A stretch of DNA of 32,425 nt from Rhodocyclaceae bacterium (GCA_018262775.1 JADFDU010000026.1:1-32425); one strand, 5' to 3'; counted from the first letter of the stretch, positions 16,456 to 28,772 are shown. Notes: generated by a model not told the origin, from the letters alone. A program made the numbers and translations.

Positions 16456-17722
16456 AGTAGAAACCGTCATGTTCCTCGGTGGGCAGCAGTTGCAGCTCGG
16501 GCATGCCGTTGATGGGCAGTCTCATGCAATCTTCTTGTCTGGCGGCGAAAGCCGCGATCTGGCGGCCGTTTTCCTCCGCGAAGAGAGAGCACGTCGCATA
16601 TAGCAATTTACCACCGGGCGCGAGCACCCGCCACATCGCCTCGAGGATTTCCCTCTGCGTACGGGCAAACTGTGCGATGTCCTTTTCGCGCCGCAACCAT
16701 TTTGCATCCGGATGGCGGCGCACGACCCCCGAAGCGGAACAGGGCACGTCGGCGAGGATGCGGTCGAATTCGCGGCCATCCCACCACGCGTCCACCTCGC
16801 GGCAGTCGGCCGGGCGGACGCGGGCCTGCAAGCCGAGGCGCAGCAGGTTTTCGGAAACGCGCACGGCACGGCCGGCATCGGCGTCCAGCGCCAGCAGATC
16901 GACCCGGGCGGTTTCCAGCAGGTGCGCCGTCTTGCCGCCGGGCGCGGCGCAGGCGTCGAGCACACGCATGCCGTCATGCACTTCCAGCAACAGTGCCGCG
17001 CGCTGCGCACCGGCATCCTGCACCGAACACAGTCCTGCGGCGAATCCGGGCAGGCGCTCCACCGGCAACGGCCGCTCGAGCAGGAGCGCGCCGCAATCCA
17101 GTAGGCGGACGGCAATACCTGCCGTGGCAAGACGCGCCTGAAAGTCAGTCGCCGTGATACGGCGCCGATTGACGCGCAGGGTCATCGGCGGCCGCTCGTT
17201 GCCGGCAGCGAGGATCGTTTGCCAAGCTTGGGGATGAGCGCGGCGCAGGCGCGCGATCCACCAGCGCGGGTGCTGCCAGCAGGCGACCTCGTCAAGCTGC
17301 GCCGCAGATTCGAGTTCTGCCCGACGGCGCTGAAAATTGCGCAGCACGCCATTTACCAGCGCCTTCGCCTTGCCGCGTGTCACAGCGCCCGCTGCCTCGA
17401 CTGCCTGGTCGACGATGGTGTGCGCCTCCTCCGGCCGCGCCTGTAGCCGCGCGAGCGCCACCAGCAGCAGGGCGCGCACCGCGGGCGCGGGCACCTTCTG
17501 CATCAGTTTCGCCAAATAGAAATCGTCGCGGCCATGCCGGCGCAGCGCGCCGTAGGCGAGGTCCTGGACCGCCCCGCGCTGACCCGCAGCCAGTCCGGGC
17601 CATGCGCGCCAGCATTGCGACAGCGCCTCGTTCAGGCTGCGTCCGTCGATGACCGCAGCGACCGCCGTCGCCGCAAGATGCAGGGCGCAGGCCAGCGAAT
17701 CCGTTTTCAGGGCAGCGGTCAT
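16430..17722 (-). CDS. rsmB: 16S rRNA (cytosine-967-C5)-methyltransferase
   Basis: Methylates C967 of 16S rRNA using AdoMet. The 430 residues contain an N-terminal NusB-like helical domain (about 1-135; AVQDLAYGALRR, VNGVLRNFQRRR) and a C-terminal methyltransferase domain. AdoMet motif I is VLDACAAPGGKTAHLLE (254-270). The two catalytic cysteines of RNA m5C enzymes are C328 in DVPCSASG and C378 in YATCSLFAEENG. A TTG at 17743 with AGAAGAA upstream would add seven residues; the ATG at 17722 matches the usual family N-terminus better. It is the first gene of the minus-strand run into DUF4390-ntrY-ntrX and overlaps the DUF4390 start. Confidence 0.94.
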   Translation of the reverse strand: MTAALKTDSLACALHLAATAVAAVIDGRSLNEALSQCWRAWPGLAAGQRGAVQDLAYGALRRHGRDDFYLAKLMQKVPAPAVRALLLVALARLQARPEEAHTIVDQAVEAAGAVTRGKAKALVNGVLRNFQRRRAELESAAQLDEVACWQHPRWWIARLRRAHPQAWQTILAAGNERPPMTLRVNRRRITATDFQARLATAGIAVRLLDCGALLLERPLPVERLPGFAAGLCSVQDAGAQRAALLLEVHDGMRVLDACAAPGGKTAHLLETARVDLLALDADAGRAVRVSENLLRLGLQARVRPADCREVDAWWDGREFDRILADVPCSASGVVRRHPDAKWLRREKDIAQFARTQREILEAMWRVLAPGGKLLYATCSLFAEENGRQIAAFAARQEDCMRLPINGMPELQLLPTEEHDGFYYALLEKQA

Positions 17723-17817
17723 GTAGGGGGCAAAATACACCAATCGGAATTCTTCTGGCGCTCGTCACGCCTGCCGTCCGGGCACGCGGCGGTCAGGACG
17801 TCGCACTGACCCGACCG

Positions 17818-18252
17818 CTATCTCGCCGGCCGGTCGCGCGAGGGAATGCGGTAAAGGTAGGTTGCGAGCAGCAGGCCGAAGAGGGTCAGCGCCAGCTGCA
17901 ACTCCGGCCAGGGCACGAAGAAAACGATGGAGATGCCCAGAGTCACGGACATCAGGGCGATGGCTGTGAGCTTGGTACGCCAAGGAATGCTGCGGTAGCG
18001 CCGCCATTCGAGGATGGCCGGGCCGAAAGCCGGGTTGTTGAGCAGCCAGTTGTAGAAGCGGCTGGAAGCGCGGGCGTAGCAGCCGGCGGCAAGCAGCACG
18101 AAAGGGGTCGTCGGCAACACGGGAAGGAAGACGCCGGCAATCCCCAGCAGCAAAAACAGGCTGCCTAGAGCGGCGAAAAGCAGGCGCATGGCTGGTGAAT
18201 CGTGCCGCCGCATCTCGGCGCTGTAATCAACTTTTTTCTGGAGTTTGCGCAT
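17818..18252 (-). CDS. DUF454 (YbaN-type) inner-membrane protein
   Basis: Small membrane protein of 144 residues. After a basic N-terminus come a hydrophobic hairpin with the family signature (LGIAGVFLPVLPTTPFVLLAAGCYARAS, about 37-64), the block NNPAFGPAILEWRRYRSIPWRTK, and two further membrane segments near 94-113 and 117-132. This is the DUF454/YbaN pattern; the function is not established. ATGs further in (residues 14 and 22) are possible starts. It points away from homospermidine synthase across a 193-base divergent gap and towards rsmB, with 95 featureless bases between them. Confidence 0.85.
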   Translation of the reverse strand: MRKLQKKVDYSAEMRRHDSPAMRLLFAALGSLFLLLGIAGVFLPVLPTTPFVLLAAGCYARASSRFYNWLLNNPAFGPAILEWRRYRSIPWRTKLTAIALMSVTLGISIVFFVPWPELQLALTLFGLLLATYLYRIPSRDRPAR

Positions 18253-18348
18253 GGCAAGGGGATTTTACCTCCCGCCCGAGATGACGGTACAACCGCGGCA
18301 CAAGCGTGGCACAAGCGCGCCAAGCCCCCGTAGGCCTGTCCGGCAACA

Positions 18349-18377
18349 TTGCATTTATGTGAAAATTCCCTTATTCT
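18349..18377 (+). promoter_or_regulatory. Weak candidate sigma-70 promoter for homospermidine synthase
   Basis: TTGCAT (18349-18354) and TATTCT (18372-18377) are separated by 17 bases and lie about 70 bases before the gene. Matches are only moderate (three and four of six), but the local DNA is AT-richer than its surroundings. The rest of the DUF454/hss gap shows no clear site. Confidence 0.3.
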
Positions 18378-18445
18378 GCGTGGCCTTACGTAATTAATAA
18401 CCATGTAGCCCAGAGGGCCACGGAAAGGTTTTTAGGGGAGGGGAA

Positions 18446-19858
18446 TTGGAAGTGTTTCGCAAAGAACTGGCCTTTGCCGGCCGCATCGTCATGGTGGGCT
18501 TCGGCTCGATCGGTCAAGGCACCCTGCCCCTGTTGTTGCGCCACATCGATATCCGGCCTGAACAGATCATCATCGTCACCGGGGACGAAAACGGCCGCCA
18601 GGTGGCTGCCGAATATGGCGTCGCATTCCACGCCACCCCACTGACCCCCGCTAACTACCGCAGCCTGCTGGAGCCGCGCCTCGCCCGTGGCGATTTCCTG
18701 GTGAATTGCTCCAGCGACGTTTCCAGCATCGCCCTCGTCGCCCTGTGCCAGGAACGGGGCGCCCTTTACGTCGACACCTGCATCGAACCCTGGGCCGGCG
18801 GCTACACCGACGCCTCGCTCAAACCCGAAGCGCGCACGAACTATGCCCTGCGCGAAGCGGCGCGGGCGCTGAAGCGGCCCGGCGCACCGACGGCCATCCA
18901 CACCCACGGTGCCAATCCCGGCATGGTCTCGCATCTGGTGAAGGCGGCGTTGCTCAACATCGCCCGCGACACCGGCCGGCCCGCCACAACACCGAAAGAT
19001 CGCGCCGGTTGGGCGCAACTGGCACACGACCTGAACATCCGCACCATCCACATCGCCGAGCGCGACACCCAGGTGGCCGAACCGCGCAAAGTGCCGGGCG
19101 AGTTCGTCAACACCTGGTCAGTGGAAGGCTTCGTTGGAGAAGGCTGCCAGCCCGCCGAACTCGGCTGGGGCAGCCACGAGCGGCATTTCCCGGCCGACGG
19201 CCACCGCCATGCCGCCGGCTGCAAAGCGGCGATCTGGCTCAACCGCCCCGGTGCCGCCACGCAGGTGCGGACATGGACGCCGCTGGCCGGGCCGATCCAC
19301 GGTTTCCTCATCACGCATAGCGAATCGATTTCGCTGGCCAATTACCTGACCGTGGGCGGTGACGACAGCCCCGCCTACCGGCCGACGGTGCACTATGCCT
19401 ATCACCCTTCGGACGACACCGTGCAGTCGGTGTATGAGCTAGCCGGGCGCAACTGGAAGCCGCAGGAAGCGCATCGCCTGGTCAAGGACGAGATCGTCTC
19501 CGGCGTGGATGAGCTGGGCGTGCTGCTGATGGGCCACGCCAAGGGCGCCTACTGGTACGGCTCGCGCCTGTCGATCCAGCAGGCGCGCGCGCTGGTCCCG
19601 CACAACAGCGCCACCAGCCTGCAGGTGACGGCGCCGGTCGTGGCCGGGGTGATCTGGGCGTTGCGCAACCCGGATCGCGGCGTCGTCGAGCCCGAGGAAC
19701 TGGATCACGAGCAGATCCTCGATTTCATCCGACCCTACCTCGGCGAAGTGGTGGGGACGTACAGCGAGTGGACGCCGCTCGCCGACCGCAGCGTGCTCTT
19801 CGAGGAAGAACTCGACCGGGAAGATCCCTGGCAGTTCAAGAATTTCCGCGTCGCCTGA
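18446..19858 (+). CDS. hss: Homospermidine synthase
   Basis: NAD-dependent cytoplasmic enzyme that condenses two putrescines (or putrescine and spermidine) to sym-homospermidine. The 470 residues match the bacterial family. The N-terminal nucleotide-binding loop is VMVGFGSIGQGTLPLLLRH (GFGSIGQG at 18-25). Family-typical blocks follow: YVDTCIEPWAGGY, HTHGANPGMVSHLVKAALL, NTWSVEGFVGEG, GWGSHERHFP and HYAYHPSDDTVQSVYEL. The start is uncertain: TTG at 18446 has the strong ribosome site AGGGGAGG four to five bases upstream, while GTG at 18452 sits ten bases away. The CoA ligase operon begins 75 bases downstream, so co-transcription is possible. Homospermidine is a known major polyamine in several proteobacteria. 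Confidence 0.93.
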   Translation: MEVFRKELAFAGRIVMVGFGSIGQGTLPLLLRHIDIRPEQIIIVTGDENGRQVAAEYGVAFHATPLTPANYRSLLEPRLARGDFLVNCSSDVSSIALVALCQERGALYVDTCIEPWAGGYTDASLKPEARTNYALREAARALKRPGAPTAIHTHGANPGMVSHLVKAALLNIARDTGRPATTPKDRAGWAQLAHDLNIRTIHIAERDTQVAEPRKVPGEFVNTWSVEGFVGEGCQPAELGWGSHERHFPADGHRHAAGCKAAIWLNRPGAATQVRTWTPLAGPIHGFLITHSESISLANYLTVGGDDSPAYRPTVHYAYHPSDDTVQSVYELAGRNWKPQEAHRLVKDEIVSGVDELGVLLMGHAKGAYWYGSRLSIQQARALVPHNSATSLQVTAPVVAGVIWALRNPDRGVVEPEELDHEQILDFIRPYLGEVVGTYSEWTPLADRSVLFEEELDREDPWQFKNFRVA

Positions 19859-19933
19859 TTCCTTGTCCCATATCAAAGTCCGCTAGGCGCCGCGCCGCCA
19901 GAATGTTTTCGTCATTCGCGAGGGAGAAGCGCG

Positions 19934-21750
<1,817 letters not shown>

Positions 21751-21754
<4 letters not shown>

Positions 21755-22748
21755 TCGCCCCACCGCCCTCCGCTCCGGTACCCTGGGAGCAGGACTTCGC
21801 CCAGAAGCTGCTCTTCGACATGCTGCGCATCCGCCGCATGGAGGAGAAGTGCGCCGAGCTCTACGGCGAGCAGAAGATCCGCGGCTTCCTGCATCTTTAC
21901 ATCGGCGAGGAGGCTTGCGCCGTCGGCGCGCTGCATGCCCTTGAGCCGGACGACAGCGTCGTTGCCACCTATCGCGAACACGGCCATGCCTTGGTGCGCG
22001 GCGTGTCCATGAATTCGATCATGGCGGAGATGTTCGGTAAGGTGGCAGGCTGCTCGCGCGGACGCGGCGGCTCGATGCACCTCTTCGACGCCGCCACGCG
22101 CTTCTATGGCGGCAACGCCATCGTCGGCGGCGGCCTGCCGCTGGCGGTGGGCCTGGCGCTGGCCGACAGAATGTTGAGCAGGCCGCACGTCACCGTCTGC
22201 TTCTTCGGCGAGGGCGCGATGGCCGAGGGTGCCTTCCACGAATCCATGAATCTCGCCGCGCTGTGGCAGCTGCCGGTGCTGTTCTGCTGCGAGAACAATC
22301 TGTATGCGATGGGCACCGCCCTGGCGCGCTCGGAAGCGCAGACGGATCTATGCGCCAAAGCGGCCAGCTACTGCGTGCCGGCGATGAAGGCGGACGGCAT
22401 GGACGTGGTGGCGGTGCACAAGGCGACCCGGCTTGCCGCGCAGCATGTGCGCGACGGGCTCGGACCGTTCTTCCTGGAGTTGCAGACATTCCGCTTCCGC
22501 GCGCACTCGATGTTCGACCCCGAGCTCTACCGCGACAAGGCCGAGGTCGAGGCATGGAAGCAGCGCGGCCCGCTGCACACTTTCTCGGCGCGATTGAAGG
22601 CCGAGGGCAAGCTGACGGAGGAGGCATTCCTCGCCCTCGACGCCAGGGCGAATGCCGAAGTACAGGCGGCGGTGGCCTTCGCCGAGGCGGCGGAATGGGA
22701 GCCGGAGGCGGATCTGCTGAAGGATGTGCACACGGCGGGCGCTGCATC

Positions 22749-22752
<4 letters not shown>
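21751..22752 (+). CDS. pdhA: 2-oxoacid dehydrogenase E1 component, alpha subunit
   Basis: Thiamine-diphosphate-dependent subunit of a pyruvate/acetoin/branched-chain type dehydrogenase, forming an alpha2-beta2 E1 with the next gene. The 333 residues carry the cofactor motif from GEG at 153-155 (in [21 protein letters not shown]) to ENN at 181-183, plus the family blocks [22 protein letters not shown] and [36 protein letters not shown] resembles pyruvate dehydrogenase alpha subunits. The exact 2-oxoacid cannot be fixed from sequence. The start overlaps the ligase stop and the end overlaps E1-beta, both by ATGA. No E3 gene accompanies the set. Confidence 0.9.
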
Positions 22753-23716
<964 letters not shown>

Positions 23717-23720
<4 letters not shown>

Positions 23721-25012
23721 TCGAGTTCAAGCTCCCCTCGCTCGGCGCCGACATGGACCAGGGCACGCTGCTGGAGTGGAAAGTCAGTCCCGGCGATACG
23801 GTGAGGAAGGGCCAGGTGGTCGCCGTCGTGGACACCTCGAAGGCCGCGGTGGATGTCGAGATCTGGGTCGACGGCGTGGTGCGCGAACTGCTGGTCCATC
23901 CCGGCGAAACCGTGCCGACGGGCGCGGTGCTGGCGACGTTCGACGGAGTTGGAGAGACACTCCTTGCGCCTGGTGCTACCGTCAGGCCGGCTCCACCGCC
24001 GCCTGTTGCCAGGATTTCGGCGGCGCACCGGATTTCCCCGGCAGCGCGCAAGCACGCCGAAGAGCTCGGCGTGGACATCGGGCATATCGCCGGCAGCGGG
24101 CCGGACGGCGGCGTCACCGTCGAGGACGTCGAGCGCGCAGCCCTGGCGGCCAGGGCCGCACCGGCGGCAACTGCGGCAGAAGCCGGACCGCGCCGACCGG
24201 TGACGCCAGCCGCGCGCAAGCGGGCGCGCGAGCTGGGCATAGACATCGAAACAGTGACGGCCAGCGGGCCCGGCGGCGCCATGCTGTTGGAAGACGTGGA
24301 ACGCGCCGCGGCGCCAGCCACGCCAGCAGCGCCAGCGAAAGACCGCCAAAGCGAGATGCGCCGCGCCATCGCCGCCGCCATGAGCCGCTCGAAGCGCGAG
24401 ATCCCGCACTATTATCTGGCGGAAACGGTGCCGATGAAGAGCGCGCTTGACTGGCTTACCACCATCAATACGGGACGGCCCGTCACTGAGCGACTGCTGA
24501 TGGCAGTCGTGCAGTTGAAGGCCGTGGCGCTGGCGCTGAAGAAATTCCCCGAAATGAACGGCTTCTACCGCGACAACACCTTCCAGCCCGCGGCGGCAGC
24601 GCATCTCGGCGTGGCGATTTCGCTCAGGCAAGGCGGCCTCATCGCGCCGGCCCTGCACGACGTCGGCGAAAAACCGCTGGAACAGCTCATGCGCGAACTG
24701 GCCGACCTGGTGAAGCGTGCGCGCGCCGGCAGCCTGCGCAGCTCGGAACTGTCCGATCCGACGATCACCGTGACCAACCTCGGCGAGCAGGGTGTGGCGG
24801 CGGTATACGGTGTCATCTATCCGCCACAGGTGGCGCTGGTGGGTTTCGGCCGCATCGCCGAACAGCCCTGGGCGGAAAAGGGCGCACTGTCGGTCATGCC
24901 GGCGATGACGGCAAGCCTGGCCGCAGATCATCGCGTCTCGGATGGACACCGCGGCGCACTGTTCCTCGCCGAACTGCGCGAACTGTTGCAACAACCGGAG
25001 ATTTTGAAATGA
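23717..25012 (+). CDS. pdhC: 2-oxoacid dehydrogenase E2 acyltransferase with two subunit-binding domains
   Basis: Core acyltransferase that passes the acyl group from lipoyl to CoA. The 431 residues hold a lipoyl domain (1-77) with the lipoylated K42 in [12 protein letters not shown] proline-rich linker leads to two tandem peripheral-subunit-binding domains (about 105-141, [16 protein letters not shown], and 161-197, [16 protein letters not shown]). Each ends in a GPxGG(x) loop followed by EDVERA. A second linker leads to the catalytic domain (about 208-431) with D404-H405-R406-V-S-D409-G410, the active-site motif. One binding domain is usual; two is unusual. The ATG overlaps the E1-beta stop. 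The longer open frame upstream is out of frame with E1-beta and rejected. Confidence 0.92.
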
Positions 25013-25254
25013 ACGAACAGGAACTGCGCGCGACCGTGATCGCGACATTGAAGACGATTGCGCCGGAGGTGGAGGAGGGCGACCTGCGCCCCGACAAACC
25101 GCTGCGCAACCAGGTCGACCTCGATTCCATGGACTGGCTCAACTTCCTCATCGGTCTGCACGAGAAGCTGAAGGTGGATATTCCCGAAACTGATTACGCC
25201 AAACTAGTGACGCTGGGCGACGTGCTGGCCTACCTGCAGTCGAAGACCAAATAG
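25009..25254 (+). CDS. Small acyl carrier protein encoded with the dehydrogenase
   Basis: Acyl carrier protein of 81 residues. The phosphopantetheine site is S40 in QVDLDSMDWLNF, where DSM replaces the common DSL. The surrounding four-helix pattern ([53 protein letters not shown]) is normal for the family. It overlaps the E2 stop by ATGA and is the last gene of the operon, so it should be made in step with the complex. It is unlikely to be the main fatty-acid carrier, which normally sits in the fab cluster. Its role beside a 2-oxoacid dehydrogenase is not known to me; it may accept or supply acyl groups. Confidence 0.88.
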   Translation: MNEQELRATVIATLKTIAPEVEEGDLRPDKPLRNQVDLDSMDWLNFLIGLHEKLKVDIPETDYAKLVTLGDVLAYLQSKTK

Positions 25255-25278
25255 AAAGGGCGATCCGCAGACCGCCCC
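25250..25278 (-). terminator. Candidate intrinsic terminator for htpX
   Basis: On the minus strand, a five-base stem GGGCG/CGCCC (25274-25278 and 25259-25263) with a ten-base loop is followed by TTTCTATTT. The stem is short, so the call is tentative. On the plus strand no T-run follows, so it would not serve the acyl carrier gene well. Confidence 0.35.
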
Positions 25279-25296
25279 CGTTGCCTACCGCATCGG

Positions 25297-26133
25297 TCAG
25301 GCCATCGCACGCAGGCGCCCGACGCGCTCTTCCGTCGCCGGGTGGGTGCTGAACAGGCCGCGCAGGCCACCGCCGGAGAGCGGGTTCATGATCATCATCT
25401 GCGCCGTCTCCGGATGCGTCTCGGCCGTGCGCATGGGAATGCCGCGAGCGTAGGCGTCGATCTTCGTCAGCGCATCGGCGAGTGCGTTGGGGTCGCCGGA
25501 AATTTCCGCGCCACCGCGGTCGGCCTCGAATTCGCGGGCGCGTGAAATAGCCATCTGGATCAGCATGGCGGCCAGTGGTGCGAGGATCATCACCAGGATG
25601 CCGACGATGGGATTGGGCCGCTCGTCGCGCGAGCCGCCGAAGAACATGAAGAAGTTGGCAAGGCTGGAGATCGCCGCCGCGACGGTGGCGGATATCGTCG
25701 AAATGAGGATATCACGGTGCTTGACGTGGGTCAGTTCGTGGGCCATGACGCCGCGCAGTTCGCGCGTCGACAGCAGCTGCAGGATGCCAGTGGTGGCCGC
25801 CACCGCAGCATGTTCCGGGTTGCGGCCCGTGGCAAAGGCATTGGGCTGCGCTTCATCAATCAGATAAACGCGCGGCATGGGCAATTCGGCCCGCTGCGCC
25901 AGCTCGCGCACCATGCTGTAGAGCATCGGCGCCGAGGTCTCGTCGACTTCCTGCGCGTTGTACATGCGCAGCACCATCTTGTCGGAAAACCAGTAGGCGA
26001 AGAAATTCATGGCGCCGCCAATGAGCAGCGCGATCAGCATGCCCTGACCACCGCCCAGCGCTCCGCCGACGGCGCCGAAAAGCGCCAGAATGCCAGCCAT
26101 GAGGATTGCGGTTTTCAGCCAGTTGCCGAACAT
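25297..26133 (-). CDS. htpX: Membrane zinc protease HtpX
   Basis: Inner-membrane metalloprotease that degrades misfolded membrane proteins, commonly under heat-shock or envelope-stress control. The 278 residues contain two N-terminal membrane segments (about 6-26 and 31-50), the zinc motif HELTH at 132-136, two more membrane segments (about 143-160 and 180-200), and the third ligand region [17 protein letters not shown]. The C-terminal [17 protein letters not shown] is typical. The open frame extends to 26160, but [14 protein letters not shown] at 26133, preceded by GGAAA, is the family start. The gene reads away from fmt with a 55-base gap and faces the acyl carrier gene tail to tail. Confidence 0.95.
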   Translation of the reverse strand: MFGNWLKTAILMAGILALFGAVGGALGGGQGMLIALLIGGAMNFFAYWFSDKMVLRMYNAQEVDETSAPMLYSMVRELAQRAELPMPRVYLIDEAQPNAFATGRNPEHAAVAATTGILQLLSTRELRGVMAHELTHVKHRDILISTISATVAAAISSLANFFMFFGGSRDERPNPIVGILVMILAPLAAMLIQMAISRAREFEADRGGAEISGDPNALADALTKIDAYARGIPMRTAETHPETAQMMIMNPLSGGGLRGLFSTHPATEERVGRLRAMA

Positions 26134-26188
26134 GGTGTCGTTTCCAGGTAATGAACTCACCCCTTAGATGGGGGATGCCGTAAATAAT

Positions 26189-27124
26189 TCAATCCGCGTG
26201 GATCGTCAGGCGCTGGCCAGGTTTGAGGGGATAGCCGCGAAGAAAATCCGCCGTCGCCAAACGCTTGCCGCCGGATTTTTGCAGCTCGGTCAGGCGCAAG
26301 ACGCCTTCGCCGCAGGCGACGACAATGCCATCGGCGCCGGCCGCCAGCACGGTGCCAGGCGCACCCCGGCCTGCGCCCAACTCGGCTTTCCAGACCTTGA
26401 TGGCCTGGCCGTCGATCCATCCCAGCGCACCGGGAAAGGGATTGAAGGCGCGCACGGCGCGGTCCAGTTCAGCCGCAGAGCGCCGCCAATCGAGGGCGGC
26501 CTCGGCCTTATCCAGCTTCGGTGCGTAGCTCACCCCCTCGACCGGCTGCACTTCGCCAGACAACTCCCCGCGCTCCAGCCTGGGCAGGACATCAACGATC
26601 AGCCGCGCACCCAGCACGGCCAGCTTGTCGTGCAAAGTCGCCGCCGTATCGGCATCCACGATGGGCAGGCTTTCCTTCATCAGCATGGGGCCGGTGTCGA
26701 GTCCGGCCTCCATGCGCATGATCGTGACGCCGGTTTCGGCATCGCCGGCCAGGATGGCGCGCTGTATAGGCGCTGCGCCGCGCCAGCGCGGCAGGAGTGA
26801 GGCATGGATATTGATGCAGCCCAGGCGCGGGATGTCGAGCGCCGCTTGCGGCAGGATGAGGCCGTAGGCCGCCACCACCATGATGTCCGCCCTCGCGTCG
26901 AGGATCGGCTGGTGCGACGCCTCGGACCTGAGAGAGGCGGGTTGATGAAGCGACAGGTCCTGCTTCAAGGCAAGCTGTTTCACCGGACTGGCCTGCAGGG
27001 CCATGCCCCGACCTGCAGGACGATCCGGCTGTGTGAGCACTAACGGCACATCATGGCCAGCCGCTAGTAGATTTTGTAGCGCGGCAACGGCAAATTCCGG
27101 CGTGCCGGCGAAGACGATGCGCAT
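26189..27124 (-). CDS. fmt: Methionyl-tRNA formyltransferase
   Basis: Formylates initiator methionyl-tRNA using 10-formyltetrahydrofolate. The 311 residues begin [16 protein letters not shown], the canonical start. The catalytic block [21 protein letters not shown] holds the conserved asparagine and histidine and the SLLP folate-binding motif. [17 protein letters not shown] and the C-terminal tRNA-binding domain ([23 protein letters not shown]) follow. An open frame extends upstream to 27241 inside def and is rejected. The ATG shares one base with the def stop (TAATG), so the two genes are coupled, the usual def-fmt arrangement. Confidence 0.97.
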   Translation of the reverse strand: MRIVFAGTPEFAVAALQNLLAAGHDVPLVLTQPDRPAGRGMALQASPVKQLALKQDLSLHQPASLRSEASHQPILDARADIMVVAAYGLILPQAALDIPRLGCINIHASLLPRWRGAAPIQRAILAGDAETGVTIMRMEAGLDTGPMLMKESLPIVDADTAATLHDKLAVLGARLIVDVLPRLERGELSGEVQPVEGVSYAPKLDKAEAALDWRRSAAELDRAVRAFNPFPGALGWIDGQAIKVWKAELGAGRGAPGTVLAAGADGIVVACGEGVLRLTELQKSGGKRLATADFLRGYPLKPGQRLTIHAD

Positions 27125-27627
27125 TACGCGGTGATGCGCGCTTGCTTGGCCAGCTTGGCCTTGATGCGGCCCTGCTTGAGCAGCGATAGATGCTCGACGA
27201 AGACCTTGCCTTCGAGATGATCGATTTCGTGCTGGACGCACACCGCCAGCAGGCCTTCGGCCTCCAGCGTGAATGACTTGCCCTGCGGGTCGAGTGCGCG
27301 CACCTTGACGCGCTCGCTGCGGGTAACTTTCTCGTAAATGCCCGGCACCGAGAGACAGCCCTCTTCGCAGACTTGCTCACCCGAGCGTTCGAGAATTTCA
27401 GGGTTGATGAGTGCGAGCAATGCCGACTTGTCTTCGGACACATCGATGATGATGACCCGCTTGTGCACATCCACCTGAGTGGCGGCCAAGCCGATGCCGG
27501 GTGCCTCGTACATGGTCTCTGCCATATCCATGATCAGCTTGCGAATGCTGTCGTCAACTCGACTGACCAGAGCCGCCTTCTTGTGCAGACGGGGATCGGG
27601 GTAGCGAAGAATGGGTAGAAGAGCCAT
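27124..27627 (-). CDS. def: Peptide deformylase
   Basis: Removes the formyl group from nascent protein N-termini, downstream of Fmt. The 167 residues are full length, with all three motifs: GIGLAATQ (44-51), EGCLSVPG with metal ligand C91, and QHEIDHLEG with H133, E134 and H137. The start [18 protein letters not shown] is typical. The gene is divergent from the LysM gene over a 128-base region that holds a 12-base palindrome. Confidence 0.97.
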   Translation of the reverse strand: MALLPILRYPDPRLHKKAALVSRVDDSIRKLIMDMAETMYEAPGIGLAATQVDVHKRVIIIDVSEDKSALLALINPEILERSGEQVCEEGCLSVPGIYEKVTRSERVKVRALDPQGKSFTLEAEGLLAVCVQHEIDHLEGKVFVEHLSLLKQGRIKAKLAKQARITA

Positions 27628-27689
27628 AAAAAGCTTGCGGATTTAGGTAATTAGATGCAACAATTAATGCAACCCTGTAAAAGTCGAAG

Positions 27690-27701
27690 CTAGCATGCTA
27701 G
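27690..27701. promoter_or_regulatory. Perfect 12-base palindrome in the def/LysM divergent region
   Basis: CTAGCATGCTAG is a perfect palindrome between the two divergent starts. Nearby AAAGTC (27680-27685) and GACTTT (27701-27706) form an offset inverted repeat, and ATGCAAC occurs twice, 12 bases apart (27655 and 27667). Such symmetry suits an operator, but no regulator is identified. Confidence 0.35.
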
Positions 27702-27755
27702 ACTTTGACGAGAAACCGTGTCCCGGGCTCGGGAACCTTGCGCGAGGCCAAGACG

Positions 27756-28772
27756 ATGATTCGCATTATATCTGCGCTGCTTCTGAGTTTTTCAACCACC
27801 TGCGCCCTGGCGCAGGATGCCAAGCCGCTCCAGCTTGCCGGCTCTGCGCCCAACCGCCACATCGTAGTGCAGGGCGACACGTTGTGGGGCATATCCGGCA
27901 AGTTCCTCAAGGAGCCCTATCGCTGGCCGGAGCTCTGGCGCATGAACCAGGAACAGGTGAAGAACCCGCACCGCATCTATCCCGGCCAAATACTGGTCCT
28001 TGATCGCAGCGGTGCCGATCCGCAATTGCGCATCGAGACGGTCAAGGTCTCTCCCCAGATTCACGCTGAACCGCTATCTCTGGCCATTCCGAGCATCCCG
28101 CAAAGCGACATTGAGCCCTTCCTGTCCAAGCCCATGGTGCTTGATGAGGATGGCCTGAAAGACGCCCCGAAAATTGTCGCTACACAGGAAGATCACGTCT
28201 ATCTCGGCCCGGGCGGCCGCATCTACGTCAGCGGACTGAAAGGACCTGCCAAGCTTTGGCAGATCTTCCGTCCGACCAAGCCCGTCATCGATCCCGAAAC
28301 CAAGGAAACTATCGGACACGAGGCGTTCTATCTTGGCACGGCCACTCTGGTTGCCGAAGGCGAGCCCGCCACGCTGACCATCGCATCCGCCATTCAAGAG
28401 ATCGGCGTCAATGATCGGTTGGTACCAGCCACGCGGGCGGAGATCATCAGCTACGCTCCCCATGTACCCACCAAAAAACTCCAAGGTGAGGTCGCAGCCA
28501 TCTACGGCGGGGTTAATGAGACCGGTCGCCACTCCATTGTGACGCTCAATCGCGGTAGCCGTGATGGAGTCGAGGCAGGCCATGTACTGGCCATTTACCG
28601 CAACGGCGGCGAGCGCCTCTACCGTGACGGCAATGAAACCAGCAATATCAAGCTGCCGCCCGAGCGGTACGGCCTGATATTCGTCTTCCGTGTCTTTGAA
28701 CGAATATCCTACGCCCTGGTGATGAACGTGACGAGGCCGGTGGTGGTGGGCGATATCGTTCGTACGCCATAA
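27756..28772 (+). CDS. Exported LysM-domain protein
   Basis: Predicted periplasmic or outer-membrane-associated peptidoglycan-binding protein of 338 residues. A signal peptide (MIRIISALLLSFSTTCALAQ) is followed by one LysM domain (about 35-83; HIVVQGDTLWGISGKFL, PELWRMNQEQVKNPHRIYPGQILVL). The remaining 250 residues form a conserved but unnamed region with repeated small beta patterns (YVSGLKGPAKLWQIFRP, GHEAFYLGTATLV, RHSIVTLNRGSRDGVEAGHVLAIYR). The open frame reaches back to a TTG at 27705, but the ATG at 27756 starts the signal peptide. LysM proteins of this type commonly precede dprA in betaproteobacteria, as here with a 28-base gap. The precise function is unknown. Confidence 0.9.
   Translation: MIRIISALLLSFSTTCALAQDAKPLQLAGSAPNRHIVVQGDTLWGISGKFLKEPYRWPELWRMNQEQVKNPHRIYPGQILVLDRSGADPQLRIETVKVSPQIHAEPLSLAIPSIPQSDIEPFLSKPMVLDEDGLKDAPKIVATQEDHVYLGPGGRIYVSGLKGPAKLWQIFRPTKPVIDPETKETIGHEAFYLGTATLVAEGEPATLTIASAIQEIGVNDRLVPATRAEIISYAPHVPTKKLQGEVAAIYGGVNETGRHSIVTLNRGSRDGVEAGHVLAIYRNGGERLYRDGNETSNIKLPPERYGLIFVFRVFERISYALVMNVTRPVVVGDIVRTP

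Noticed and set aside
18307..18320. Sigma-54-like TGGCAC before homospermidine synthase
   Set aside because: The matching TTGC(A/T) element at the required spacing is absent.
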